Part shown: positions 35,654 through 47,386 of the stretch, piece after piece
Layout of the letters: each line of letters starts with the position of its first letter
How positions within the stretch are numbered: position 1 is the stretch's first letter
DNA from: Membranipora membranacea
Taxonomy: Eukaryota > Bryozoa > Gymnolaemata > Cheilostomatida > Membraniporidae
Assembly: GCA_914767715.1 (NCBI GenBank)
Contig: OU612066.1
Span: 29,362,283-29,426,282, forward strand
DNA length: 64,000 nt
Direction: 5' to 3'
Program-made: the position numbers and the translations under genes
Notes under the pieces: generated by a model
Told to the model about the DNA's origin: nothing
Seen by the model: only the letters and a program-made list of their open reading frames with translations
Database searches by the model: none

Positions 35654-37239
35654 TAAAGGCATATACGATATAAACAGTTCTTCAGGCTGCCTAATATAAC
35701 CATGTGCTTTCACACTGTTTGTATACAATTAAGTAGCCAATGACGCAAGAGTAGCAAGCCACACCTCCTAGTACCCTGGGTCTAATTTCATAATTTGTAA
35801 AAACCACGATGGACAATGACACACTGCTTGCAGATCGACTCTGTGATACGAGTCTCTCTGCACCGTAGCGACAACGCCACAAACTGGCCCAATTGACCTA
35901 ATTACACTTTGTCTATAGAAGCTTACTTTTATCCAGTTCGGGTGGGTCCAGAACTATAATTTAGGAGCTCAAGCACATTTGAATTAGTTCAGTTGCTATG
36001 GTGCAAAGATAACCAACCTGAATTGATTGGTGCACACAGTACGCAAAGTGGGACAATGAAGGAGAGAGAAAAAATTGTAGAGAAGTTTTATTTTCATATT
36101 TCTTGTTCTCTTCATCCATATTGAGTCACCACTCACCATAGGTAATAAAATTTATATATCATGCATACCATGTGCATAAATATAGGGAATTTACAGGCTT
36201 TTAGGGGTATATGTTTTATATTTTACTTGGTCAATTGACCAGGAGGTAAAACATTTTAATATTTTATGACTATTTCCAATTGTCGTCTGGCGGTTTTTTG
36301 ATTTTATCAGGCCTCTGACAAGGTGGCGGGCGTTCATCTAGATCAAGGAATTAATTTGGAGCTTGGCCTAAGTAGGATATTTTAATGCATAGGCCAAATT
36401 TGTAGAGAATGTCTTGTATTTTTAGAAAACTTAACATCATTGCCTGGATCTAGAACGGCAGCTGTTGTTGTGGTTGAAGTGTTGTGAAAACTGAAAATGA
36501 TTAAAATTATGGATAAATTTTCGTCATGCGTGATTTTCTGTACCCTCTTGCTTTGAAGATTTGAAGTATTTAGTCTCAAAGACTCCACCCTCAAAATCTG
36601 CAAAAACAATCTTTTGATAACTTGAACTTTTGAGCATGTTATGGACACAGCCAGCCCTTAATGGCATTCGGAATGGCGACCGCAGCCGTTGGTGGTCCCC
36701 CTTAACGACCGACCGCAAACGCCATAAAGGCTGGCTGTGGTTATGGATCTCGATGTTTCTAATCCCAAAAGTCGAGAAGACCTGGTACTAAGGATCACAT
36801 CTCTGTATGATAATGAGGAGTGACCAAACATTGAACAATTGAAAAAAAGATCTTCCACAATCAAGCTGGTTCAAGATAATTCAACACACCAAACAGAAAG
36901 TTTTTCGCTGTTTATTTCTTGAAAACAAATTTGAAAATAAATGTTTTGATAGTGATACAAAAATTTCGGCTAGAAAAAGCTTTTTTCACGGAAATAATTT
37001 TTTGAGGCAACATGATTATATTCAGTTCCAAAAGAAATGATGAAAAAAAGATTAGGCACAATGGAGGTAATTATATGATGTTGAATAAGCTTGTTCCCTC
37101 TGGTGGCATGGCAGAGTGATTTTGAGAAGTCAGGTAATGAGGCCCTGTGCCTTGATACACAGCTTTTCAACTACCCCTCCGCCACAAACAGTCTAAGGAT
37201 GCTATGTGTCCATAGCTTTTCTCCTCAGGTAGTGTCCTC
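35654..37239. other. Intergenic between C and D, no gene
   Basis: Contains a foldback at 36646-36739 and a sequence at 37087-37110 (AAGCTTGTTCCCTCTGGTGGC) related to the foldback at 40929-41037. No coding sequence recognised. Confidence 0.5.
36646..36739. repeat. Foldback, about 19-bp arms
   Basis: CACAGCCAGCCCTTAATGGC at 36646-36665 pairs with GCCATAAAGGCTGGCTGTG at 36721-36739. GC-rich interior. Confidence 0.7.
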
Positions 37240-40200
37240 TTATTTCCGCTTCAGCTTATTGTTATACAGGTTATTGGCCTGCTTGAATGATTTAGCCGTC
37301 CCACCCTGCTGAGATTTCCCTGATGGTTTAGCTTGTGCTGCAGTCTTTTTTATTGGTGGTAAAGAAATTGGTGGTTTCTTCTGCACTTTTGAAGCTAAGT
37401 TTGTTCCAGAACCAGAATATGAATCAGCTTGCTGTTGCTTTTTATCTGCATCACGGCTATTTTTTTTCTTCTGATTTGTTTGTAGCAAATCAAACGTAAC
37501 AGTCTTAGCTGGTACTGAGGAGAGAGGAATTCCATCTTCTGATTTTTCGGGGTTGATTTGTTCAACTGTAATGACTGTGGACAGATCATGTGGCCAGATA
37601 TAATTCCTGGGGGCGTTGCTTATGATCTCATCAGGAACGCAATCATTCGCCACAACAGCTTGCGATGCTATTTTGATTGACTTGTTTGCTACTAAGTCAT
37701 TTGTCCTTCTCCCCTCTGGCTTTGTCTTTGTAGTGATTGGTTCCACTTTGCAGTATCGCTTTGTTTCTGTTACAAGACTTAGTTCAGATGGCCACATGTG
37801 GTATACGGGTGCTGTGCTCGAACATTCATCCGCTCCATCAACACTCTCTGCATCATTCCAGCTGTCTGTAATCTTATTATTCTTCCACTTTCTGACGGCA
37901 AATATCGCACCAACAACAGCTAATAAAACGAGTAAAAATCCTACAACCGAACCACTAATTGTAGCCTGCTGCGAGGCTTCATTATTATTGGTCACAGATC
38001 TCTGAGCATTGGAGTCTCCCAGTCCATTTCCCGTTGGTTCTTCAGTTGCTGTGCCAAAAGTCGTTGTGGCAGTTATCGGAGATGTTGTCAGTTGATTAGT
38101 GGCTGTTTCCCTTGTGGTTGCTGTGGTTGCTGTGCTTGTTGATGTTGCGGCTGAAGTCATGGCAGAAGCAGTGTTTGTTGATGTTGCGGCAGTAGATGTG
38201 GCGGAGACAGTGCTTGTTGTGGATTGGGCGGTGCTCATTGAGGAAATGGTGGTTGTTGTTGTCACTGGTGGAAAAGTAGCATTCAAGTCTGAAATTAAAG
38301 ATGTGCACAATGATGGGAATAATGTACCACATAGCTGAACCAGATGATAATTTCATGACAACACAGTTATTGGTGGCCAATGATTGATTGATCTGTACCA
38401 ATAAGGTTGCGACCTGAGATTGACTCTCAGGAATTGGTCATAAAAGTAGTCTCCCCTTAAAAAACTGAAGAACAACTCCTAAACTGGCAAAGGAAAATTA
38501 TTACCTTTCAACTTTCAAAAGTGAAGACATGCCAAATTGCCAATATCTCACTACCAAATCAACCCATTTTAAATCTGAATAGGTGTTTTTGTGGCCTCAA
38601 CAACCGATCTTTATTGAATATGCAATTTCATTGTGTGCAGTCAGTCGTTATCATAACTGATATTGAAATTTAAGTGTAACCTGTTTACCTGGAATTACCA
38701 CAGTTGCACTATCTAGTCTAAATAACCATTGTCCTGATCCACCAACGTTCGAGTTGAGTCCTATATCAGATATGTTTGATGTTTGTGATCCTGGCACCGC
38801 ATAGTAATTTATTCCATCTCCAGCATCGAACCCTACTTGAGCTGGAACACCGTTGGAAGCTGACCCGAATGTCCAATCAATATCTCCATAGAGATACTGC
38901 ACATAAGTCTTTTGGTTATCATCGCTCGCTACCACACATTGGTAAAAATTTGTCTGGAAAGTATACGTAAAAATATGTAAGAGATGAGCTTGTTCATACG
39001 TGCATTATCATCTTTTAGGCGGAAAGGGTTGTCCCCTCTTAATACAGGTGCTTTGCCCATAGTAGTCACTCCACACCCTGTATCCACGCCCTGCAACATC
39101 TCAGCTTCTCTCTATACCGAACAGGTAGAGGAGGATCTTATTTACTGCATGCAGGGTATACAGAGTTGATCTTTGCTGGTTTTAGTTTGGTTGTGCGAGG
39201 CCATGACTAGGATGAATGGTGAGCCAAAACCGAGTCAGGAGTCAGCTGTTGGGAATTGAATCTGAACCTCAAATATAGATAATCTTTACAATGAACCATC
39301 AAACCACTCCTGCATTATGCGTGATAGATATGTAACAAGATACCAGAACAAAAGGACCAAAACAACACAGTTTTACAATATTTAACTCAATAATTGATAT
39401 CTGCTCATATGGGAAAAAACTATGGTTAAACAACAGACGTTGCTAACCCACACCATCTGTTCAGGAGCCGTGAAAAGCTGTAGCAGCCAAGGCTTATGTG
39501 ATTTCTCAAATTTATATTGTTGATTGAAGGTATATGTAGGGATTTCATAATATTTGAAAATGATAGATAAATATAATGGAATAAATACCAAAGAGAATAA
39601 ATATGAGTAAACATTGATAAAATACATATTTCCATATTGCTATGGTAAGTACACAGGTGCTCAAAGAAAGTGATTGGGATGTACATGTATATAATGCACC
39701 TACCGAGTTAGCCTGTATGCTACCGTAAGCTACAACATCCTCCCATGTAACCACTAGAGCCCATGTAGCTTTAAAACTAGACCGGTAAGATTCTGAAACT
39801 AAAAACAAAACATAGGATGGTAGCTCAATTGTTGAGAATCTGGAGAGTTTAGCTCTGTTCCTAAACTCATTGATCTCTATTTGCACATCTTCAAATGGAA
39901 AACATTGACAAGGGTTCAGTTCAGTTACTTTGTTAGATAACTCTCTGATTCAACTAGTTTGAAAGTTTTTCAGACCTATCTATCCAATCCAAAATCTATC
40001 CAAACAAATAGTATCAATCATCAGATGCAGAAGCAGAGATACTATTAGTAGAAGTCAATCACAAAAAAAGACAATTTGTGACCTCAGAAATAAGTGAGAG
40101 GTGCAGGATTTCCATGATATTGCCCTAAATCCTTTTGCTGTGGCACTTTTAAATCTTGAAATCTAAATCTTAAGTTGTGCAGATGTTGTTTCAATTCCAC

Positions 40201-42870
40201 TGCTGGAGTTTCACTCAGTTTTTTGCTTGTCAGGGTTATCGCTGGTCACTAAGTTGGTTTTATAGAGGGCAACTCCTTTCTCTTTAGTAAACTTCCATGC
40301 CATGCTCGAGTTCGATTGTTAAAACAAAGAGAGTATCACAAGGGCACTTTTGTACTGAATGTTTATTTAAATCGCATAGATATAATATTACAAAAGTTTT
40401 TGTAGTGGTCTAGGGGCATTTCAGGGCTACCCAAACTGACATTGTCTGTAACTCGAGTTCTTTATTGAGAACAATTCAGGGTTTGCAGAATATTTAAGGT
40501 AGTTGGGAAAAATCTAGGAACTGTCTATTAAATCACCACTCACTGACTGTTGAGATATTGTGGAGTAGAACTGTGTCATTTGTTTCCCTCGCCCATAGAC
40601 TGCCATTTCGACTTAGATCAGCATCTGCCCAGAAGGTGGCAATAATCCCCACGCCTGTCTGAAGTGGGAAACTTGTTGGCGTAAAAGTAGTATAAGTTCC
40701 GTTGAGACTGATTATCCCATTGGTACACACCTAGTCAGGTAAAATGTAGTACAAACAAATCATTGTGATTCTGGATTAAAATTTCGAGTTGAAGCACTGC
40801 CAAGAGGGGCTCAATCTTCTACTTTTTCAAAATGACTCTCTGTCAGACCTAATGGAACAATCATGATCTGGATAAATCTGGAATCATTCGGAGCCAATCT
40901 GTTATATCTGCACACCATGTGGAGTTCGAACAAGCTTGTTTTCATTGTGGTGGCGGAAGGATATTGCAATGTTCGCGTATCGAGTATCGAGGAGCTGTGG
41001 TAATATCCCTCTGCCACCACAGAGGTAACAAGCTTGTACTAATATGGAAAATACTGTAAAGCATTGGCAAAAGGAATAACAAACTATTGAAAGGTTACCT
41101 GTGTCTTAATTCATTCTACTAACTCTACGATGAACACGTAAAGTTTTGAATTGAGTTTTAAGAATCTTACTTCTGACAACAGATTTGACTTACATGTAAC
41201 ACTGAGTAGATAACTTCAAACAATGAGATATCTCTCTGATAAGCCAGTAAGCAGGCGTCGTCTGCAGGAGGGTGAAGGTCATCGCCTACTGATGTACCAT
41301 ATGGGTAGAATTGTGTGCCTGTAAATGTATAGGTGCACTCTCTTTGGACGTACGTAAAGCATTTGACACTATAAATCATGGACAACTCATCCACATTCTA
41401 AAGCGACTAAATTTTGCAAAGTCAACAACAAAATTATTTACATCCTATCTTTCACATCGAACCCAAATCATGAAAGTTGATGATGATCAGTCCTGTGCAC
41501 TACCGATTACATGTGGAGTACCCCAAGGAAGTGTTCTAGGTCCAATATTATTCAATCTTGCTATCAATGATCTCCTTAACAAGCACAAAACTGCATTCGC
41601 TTACGCTGATGACGCCGTTATTTACTGCACAGCAACAGATATCCCTACCTTAATGGATAAATCTGAGTCATTGATGAGAGAAGTATTGAATTGGTATTCA
41701 AACAATCTCCTTCAACTCAACTTATTCAAAACCCTATACTGTATTTTCTCAAATAGGAAAGTAGAAGATTTTTACCAAATCCAAATAAACAATTTGAAAA
41801 TAGAATCCAAGCATTCACTCAATCTTCTTGGAGTTTTTCTTGATTCAGAACTTAGTTTAACCCCTCAGGCTAATGTCACCGCCCTTAAAGCAAATAAATG
41901 GTCTACTTGTTATCAAAACTAAAAAAATACATGACAGTAGAAAACTCATTGAAGACTTACAAATCACTGATCAGACCTATAGTAGAATACTGCTCATCAT
42001 TGTACCTTGATGGTTTAGCCAAAAATTCAGAAACATTAGAAAAAGTACAAAATAAAGCAATCAGAATCATAACTTCAGCCCCCAAACAATTTTCTGTCAC
42101 ATCTGGCCGCTTACTCCTAAATTTACATACTCTCCACAGTAGAAGGAATTTTCTTTTTCACAATTTTGTCAAATCGAGGGTCCATAAAGGCCGTGCATCC
42201 AAGAACATACTTCATCTTGTTAGCAAATCAGACAGACATACACGATCACTTCGTAGCAACTGTGCAATAATTAAACCCTCATTTAGATCGACCCTAGGCA
42301 AATCAGCCTTTTTAAATATTTTTCATACATTTGTAACTAAATCAACCAAGCCTCATGAATCATTATCATTTAATCCTACCTAATGTTGTTAACTTGTATT
42401 TTTGTTTGCCACTCTCTGTTTCTTCTTTTCTTTTTTCATCTTATTCATGCAATTTATGATACCATGCTTTCATTATCCTACACACTATATAGTATGTAAC
42501 ACCCTGCCACTTATATATTTTTATTCAAGTCATTTTTTGTATCTATGTTAATGTGTGTGAGGTCGACAAGTTATTTTTAATTTGCTTTAATTATAAACTT
42601 TTAGAAAACCTCAATAAAGAAATAAAGAAATAAATAAATAAATAAATAAATATGGGTATTGTAGCAGCTTAAAGCACATGATAACTTAATATGGTAAGTT
42701 ATGAGTTATTAGCTATCCTAATGCGTATGATTTCAAACATGCTAGCTCATTTCACACATACCTTGAGTTGAGATAACTCCAGTGTGGAGAGACAGTAATA
42801 TAATCAAATATATAGTAACTGCATGTCTCAACTTTCTGAGAGATAATCTTTGTCTACTGGCGTGGTCCAT
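37240..42870 (-). CDS. NIDO-mucin-type I membrane protein, copy D, 609 aa
   Basis: Exons 42762-42870, 41194-41318, 40544-40730, 39704-39798, 38689-38953 and 37240-38288, all GT-AG, with the same phases as C. The N-terminal 36 residues carry a hydrophobic signal (VTIYLIILLSLHTGVISTQ). The NIDO domain is about 37-261, the Ser/Thr/Ala stalk 262-369, and the membrane span about 370-391 (GSVVGFLLVLLAVVGAIFAV). The 218-residue tail has PVYHMWPSEL, NYIWPHDLS, KTVTFDLLQ and C-terminal QANNLYNNKLKRK, so it is the closest relative of C. Intron 1 has an antisense LINE fragment and intron 2 a foldback. Function is inferred only from architecture. Confidence 0.88.
40929..41037. repeat. Foldback element in intron 2 of copy D
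   Basis: ACAAGCTTGTTTTCATTGTG..GGATATTGC and its inverted partner ending ACAAGCTTGT form arms of about 37 bp. Confidence 0.7.
41325..42650 (+). mobile_element. 5'-truncated LINE (non-LTR RT) antisense in intron 1 of copy D
   Basis: RT motifs in order: LDVRKAFDTINH, CGVPQGSVLGP, FAYADDAVIY, LNLLGVFLDSEL. A one-base frameshift near 41896 moves the C-terminal region (SLIRPIVEYCSSLY, VQNKAIRIIT) to another frame ending at 42383. The endonuclease is missing. The 3' end is an AAATAAAT microsatellite tail at about 42610-42650, as in CR1/jockey-type elements. The YADD box is intact but the frame is broken. Confidence 0.85.
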
Positions 42871-44374
42871 GGCTGTTCGAGGGAAGATGAGAATTTGAAA
42901 CCGGGGCTAAAAGTGACAATTTACAAAGAAAAATGTGCCTACAATATCAGGCCCATGTATGTCAGAGGTCCTGCAAAAACCAATTGACAAGAAGTAACAA
43001 GCGGGTAAAATAATTTCACATGATTACAAGTGTATTATTTATTGTTACAAGAACAAATTTTTATTCACTGTGCATTGCGCATTTAGAAATTTTATTAATA
43101 TTGTTTTATCCTTGAATAACTACAGTTGTTATGGTTGAAACTCCAAAAAATATGAAAATTGATTCCAGATCAACTTGTTTGTATAGATTGAGTTTTCCCA
43201 ATGTTTTGTTTTCTGAAACCAACATATTGGATGACCTTGATTTCTATATTCAAATACAACAACATCTCAATTTTATACTGGCTATGTTTTGGCAAGGAGT
43301 AGCGCCTCTTTGTTTTGGCAATAACCATAGATCTTTATCATAATGCCTTGCGACTGTCGAAAATACATCGTAGATTAAATGTAATCTTTACAAATGAGAC
43401 GATTCAATGATTGTATGCATTGTCAAATGGCGGTTCAAAGTTTATAGATGAAAGGCAGCACTTCCTTTGAAATATGATATACAGTACAGAATAAATACTA
43501 TGCCATTAGCGAATGCCTCAGCACCTACTTTACCCCATCTCTCCTCTTCCCTACTTTCAAGCTTAACATTCAGTTCTCAGATTTATACTTACGCTTACTA
43601 AGATTTACATTTGTGATGTCATTGCTGTCCGTGTGAGCGCTTTTAAAATATCCCAACGACCACAAAGGTGTGTATATAAACATGATACACACCTTTGTCT
43701 TCACACAATTGTTTGTCTTGGCATGATGTGTACTCTTCAGACTTGCATAGCAGTTTAGAGAGTCATCATGAGTGAAAGTGTACTATTATTACATAAATAA
43801 AAGTTGTTTTGATTGTGTATTGTGAAGCTATTACTTTTATTTCTAATATAACAACACTCTTATGGTTTAACCATGGAAGAGAATTACAATTATTTTAAAT
43901 TGGATCAACTTATTATTACTTTTTTTCATATCCTGTTTCCTCGCCGAGTCGCCGTTTCAATTGTTATCAAGTGAGTGCATAAACAGTAGAGTAGATCCAT
44001 CATCAACTTTAAGAGATTGTGAAAGTCAGAAAAAAGTCTAGTCTGCTGCTAAAATGATAGTCACGTAGTAATGACCAGTGTCAAATTATGTTTATATTAG
44101 TTTAGTGGCAGAAAATTTTAGTGGCCTATAGTAACTGTGCAATACTAGCCTTGTCACTTTGAGGCTATTTTTCTGTAGTTGCGTGACAAGGCTATTGTAA
44201 TCCAATATATGATAAAACAGCTCTCATAGGATATAACTGGGGCGGCCGGGGGTCCCTCAGTATGCTATTCTATCTTCTCTCCCTTCCCTGTTTTTCGTTG
44301 TTGTTGAACACTGTGACACAAACAATAATTATGTTAATTTTCAACTGTCACAATGGGACTCTGGGAGCAACACG
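42871..44374. other. Intergenic between copy D and the dispanin gene
   Basis: No gene. A perfect 13-bp inverted repeat (CAAAGGTGTGTAT/ATACACACCTTTG) lies at 43663-43697 with a 9-nt spacer, and a foldback of the AGCCTTGTCAC family at 44146-44194. Confidence 0.55.
44146..44194. repeat. Short foldback element (AGCCTTGTCAC family)
   Basis: TAGCCTTGTCAC at 44146-44157 and GTGACAAGGCTA at 44183-44194 are perfect 12-bp inverted repeats. Confidence 0.65.
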
Positions 44375-45631
44375 ATGTCTGTCAGTTTCACAATCAGTAA
44401 GTTTTCTGTTATTTATTGTTGAACATGTGGGAAAAAGATGAGACCAGTCAAAGTAAGTTGGCTAGACCACAACTTTCCCCTCCCTTTCCTGTCCTCCATA
44501 AATGAACCATGAAGGCGGCACACTTACTATTGACTTGACCAATATAGTACTGAAAAATCAAATTGCTAAATTGAATGGCCAAGGACATTTATTCTTATTT
44601 CATACCATTAACTCTGTTTGTTGGTGTACTGAACCAAACCTAAAATGTCACTAAATTATTTTGTTGAAGCTTATAGTTACGAACAGCTTAAGCCTGGCAC
44701 TTAGTCCCGCATCATTATAGGGTCACTACTACACACTATCCTCGAGCTTAAGGAGGCCCGTTATACACAGGGCGGTCAAATAAGTCCTAGTGTGTAAAGA
44801 AATATAGAAATAAATAAACTCTTGCAGGTCCAGCAACAGAAACCTTTCCGGATACTACCGTAGCCTACTCACAGAAGACTTATGTAAAAGTACGGCAGGC
44901 ATATGTACCCGCCCCGTCCAGCCATGGAATGTTGTCAGCCATAGCTTGCCTTCTGTTCTTTCCATTTGGTATTCCAGCATTCATCTTTTCTTGTGAGTCT
45001 GTAAAGTTGTGTAGCATGTGTAATATATTATATTTCTAAATTATTCTCACTCTTGGAACATTTGCCAAGTATAATGAATCCAGTTTGAGCTTATTTTGTT
45101 TAAGACATTAACGAGTCATGCGCCTTCTCTCGTACAACCTTCTCATGGCCAGCCCCAGAACAAGTCGGATCCAATTTGCCTGCAGTCCGATCATTCCTAG
45201 ACTAAGTTTGATCCATTTGCCTGCATTCGGAGTAGCTCCTGAACCACTGCAACTGAACAGAGGAAACGAGCAACTGAAATGCAAGCGATCAGATTAAGCT
45301 TGATCTAGTTCATTCCCGTTCTACTGGTGAGCTGCTGGCGACTCAAACACAGGCAAATTGGATCATGTTTGGTGTAGACAAGCCCCACCATCAAATTAAA
45401 CCTGATCTTGTTCTAAAAATGTATGTGATGAAGTAGCAAGTATTATTCCCTCACTATTCTACAGATAAATCATCTATGGCGTACAGACTTTGGAAAGACA
45501 GAGAAACATCGAAGAAGTTTGCTCATAATGCCAGACTGTTATCCTACGCTGCTATATTTAGCTGCGTCGTCACATGGACTGGTGTTATTGTCATCATCGT
45601 CCTAACAGCTGAAGAAAAGAAGAAGCTCTGA
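44375..45631 (+). CDS. Dispanin/CD225 family membrane protein (IFITM/PRRT-like), 117 aa
   Basis: Exons 44375-44396, 44828-44992 and 45465-45631 join in frame (22+165+167 nt), with GTAAGT and GTGAGT donors and CAG/ACAG acceptors. The first membrane helix carries the family signature (AIACLLFFPFGIPAFIFSY), followed by the cytosolic loop SSMAYRLWKDRETSKKFAHN and a second helix (AAIFSCVVTWTGVIVIIVL) before a lysine-rich end. In dispanins the first helix is re-entrant or amphipathic and acts at membranes; some vertebrate IFITM members restrict membrane fusion, but this is not evidence of that role here. The N-terminus is short (about 45 residues before the first helix) with Tyr, Ser and Pro. Intron 1 contains the repeat at 44694-44800 and intron 2 foldback DNA. 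Confidence 0.85.
44694..44800. repeat. Dispersed repeat, copy of 24650-24770
   Basis: Shares CGAGCTTAAGG, GGCCCGTTA, AGGGCGGTCAAATAAG and CCTAGTG with the other copy. Lies in intron 1 of the dispanin gene. Confidence 0.6.
45198..45308. mobile_element. Foldback MITE related to 19531-19810
   Basis: CTAGACTAAGTTTGATCC at the left end and, inverted, CTAGATCAAGCTTAATCTG at the right end enclose TTTGCCTGCATTCGGAG and its loose inverse. Lies in intron 2 of the dispanin gene. Confidence 0.55.
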
Positions 45632-47188
45632 CCACATCACAGACAATCTAACATAGGACAGATAGCATGAGATCTTTGTCTGCTGCACAAATAAAAACTT
45701 GATCATAGCTTCGTGTCTCTCAGTGGACGATGTCAAGAAGATACTGAACACGAATCGTATAAATGTTAAATATCCATTTGAGGCTAAAAATCTTCAATAC
45801 TGCATCTTCCTATGAGATTGAGGGTTCTTTCACCAGATAATGCAGGGACATTGCATGGAAAACGTGATTGAAAATGACAAGGTTTTAAAGATATATTTAT
45901 TTCAAGGGGGAAAGATTGACTTTTTGGTTCAATGTCTCCAATTTTGTATACTGACCTCTAGTGAACTTAGATCTGCATGAACATATTTTTTTTAATAAAA
46001 ATTAGAATGTAATTTCCGCCATAATATTTGATAATCCGATAGCTTATTTTGTTTGTGATGATGTAATAGTCACCGCTAGCATTTGTGGTTGCGGGAGTTA
46101 ATTTGCCTTTTCATGCTAAAACTAGCCCCGTGACATGGCTAGGAGTATATAGGAATATTTACTATTATTCAACTGTTATAAAGTTATTATATCATTATAT
46201 TATAAAGTTTTAATAAATAATATAATACAAAAAAAATGAGATGAACGTAAAAAGGAGACAACTAAGAAGTGTGACACCAAGTAAACACAATGTCAACAAT
46301 AGTAGATTTTAAGGTCGTGGCCTGCCGCAGGCATAGTTTGAATATCTTTCTTTCTAGTTAAAGATTTTTCAGTTTTCGTCAGCAACTGAGTCAAAGTGCG
46401 GCAAGTGATTTCCAACAGGTATGTTTTAGTAAACTTATCCTGTCTATAACTTGAGTGGTAGAGTTGGCATAATATTCATGGGTATTGATAAAGGGAAAAT
46501 GGCTTTGATGGTTCAGCCATGGACTCAATTCAATGTTCTGGCCTTCCCAACAATTTACAAGTACACAGCGTGACTATAGCGATAATGACTAGTGGTCACC
46601 AGTCACTTGAGTATTTAGATACTCCCTGCTGTGTTCTTATTTATTTATAACCTACCTGTATAAACTGTGTAATTTGATGAAGACAATCCAGCCAAAAATT
46701 TTTCAAATCCGTAGGATTTTATTATCAAACAATATTCATTTCCTTAATCATAACTTGAATTAAAAGTTACCTGCTGATGATGATGGTTGGAATAGATGAG
46801 TTATGATATAGTTGAAGCTATGATTTAGAAAGGCATGTATTCATGCATTCACGCTGCAGGAAGCTTTCCTGCTAAAATCCCTTATTTTGTTTCCTCATTA
46901 TCAAGTACGGTAATTGGGAGGAAAATTTAGCAGGCAGCCCCTCCGCGTATGGCCCCAGATAATAATGCCCTTCACTCTCCAACACATTGTATTTTCCCGA
47001 TTGTTCCCACACTTCATTTCACTCGTTAATGTCGCTGTAATTGTTTGTGGTTTTAATGTGAAAAAATTAGGCAATGAGCTGTTTTGACATAGGAATAGTA
47101 CGTTTGTTTGTGGTGGTCGGCCACCCGTTGTAGAGACTGTTGTTACTAGGCTTTTCACATCTATATTTTCAGGAAAAGTCTAATCAAA
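45632..47188. other. Intergenic and probable 5' UTR of the CaaX gene
   Basis: A donor at 46420 (CCAACAG|GTATGT) and an acceptor at 47173 (ATATTTTCAG|GA) would join a non-coding first exon to the ATG at 47189. Nothing else recognised. Confidence 0.4.
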
Positions 47189-47386
47189 ATGTCTGAACAA
47201 GAAGCAGCTGCAGCTGAGGGAGAGGCACCACCCGCAGAAGAGGAGCCCGCAGCAGCCACTCCTGTGGAGGCCCCAGAAGGAGGAGCAGGACCCAGTACTG
47301 AAGCCCCGACTGAAGGCAAAGATGCAACAAATCCGGACCCTGAAGCAAAACAGAAAAAGGCAGGAGCGTGCTGTACTATATTGTAA
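47189..47386 (+). CDS. Small disordered protein with C-terminal CaaX box, 65 aa
   Basis: A single coding exon with ATG in good context (AAAATGT). The body is almost entirely Glu, Ala, Pro, Gly and Thr (MSEQEAAAAEGEAPP...), so it is acidic and disordered. It then turns basic (EAKQKKAGACCTIL). The last four residues CTIL form a CaaX box; Leu at the end favours geranylgeranylation, and the preceding Cys could be palmitoylated. It therefore probably anchors to the cytosolic face of a membrane. The terminus resembles that of G-protein gamma subunits, but the helical gamma body is absent. The overall plan (acidic Ala/Pro-rich, lipid-anchored) recalls BASP1/paralemmin-like proteins by composition only. 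No family assigned. The 3' end faces RSPH10B about 380 bp away. Confidence 0.7.
   Translation: MSEQEAAAAEGEAPPAEEEPAAATPVEAPEGGAGPSTEAPTEGKDATNPDPEAKQKKAGACCTIL

Noticed and set aside
38099-38338. Val/Ala-rich plus-strand ORF
   Set aside because: Complement of the stalk of copy D.
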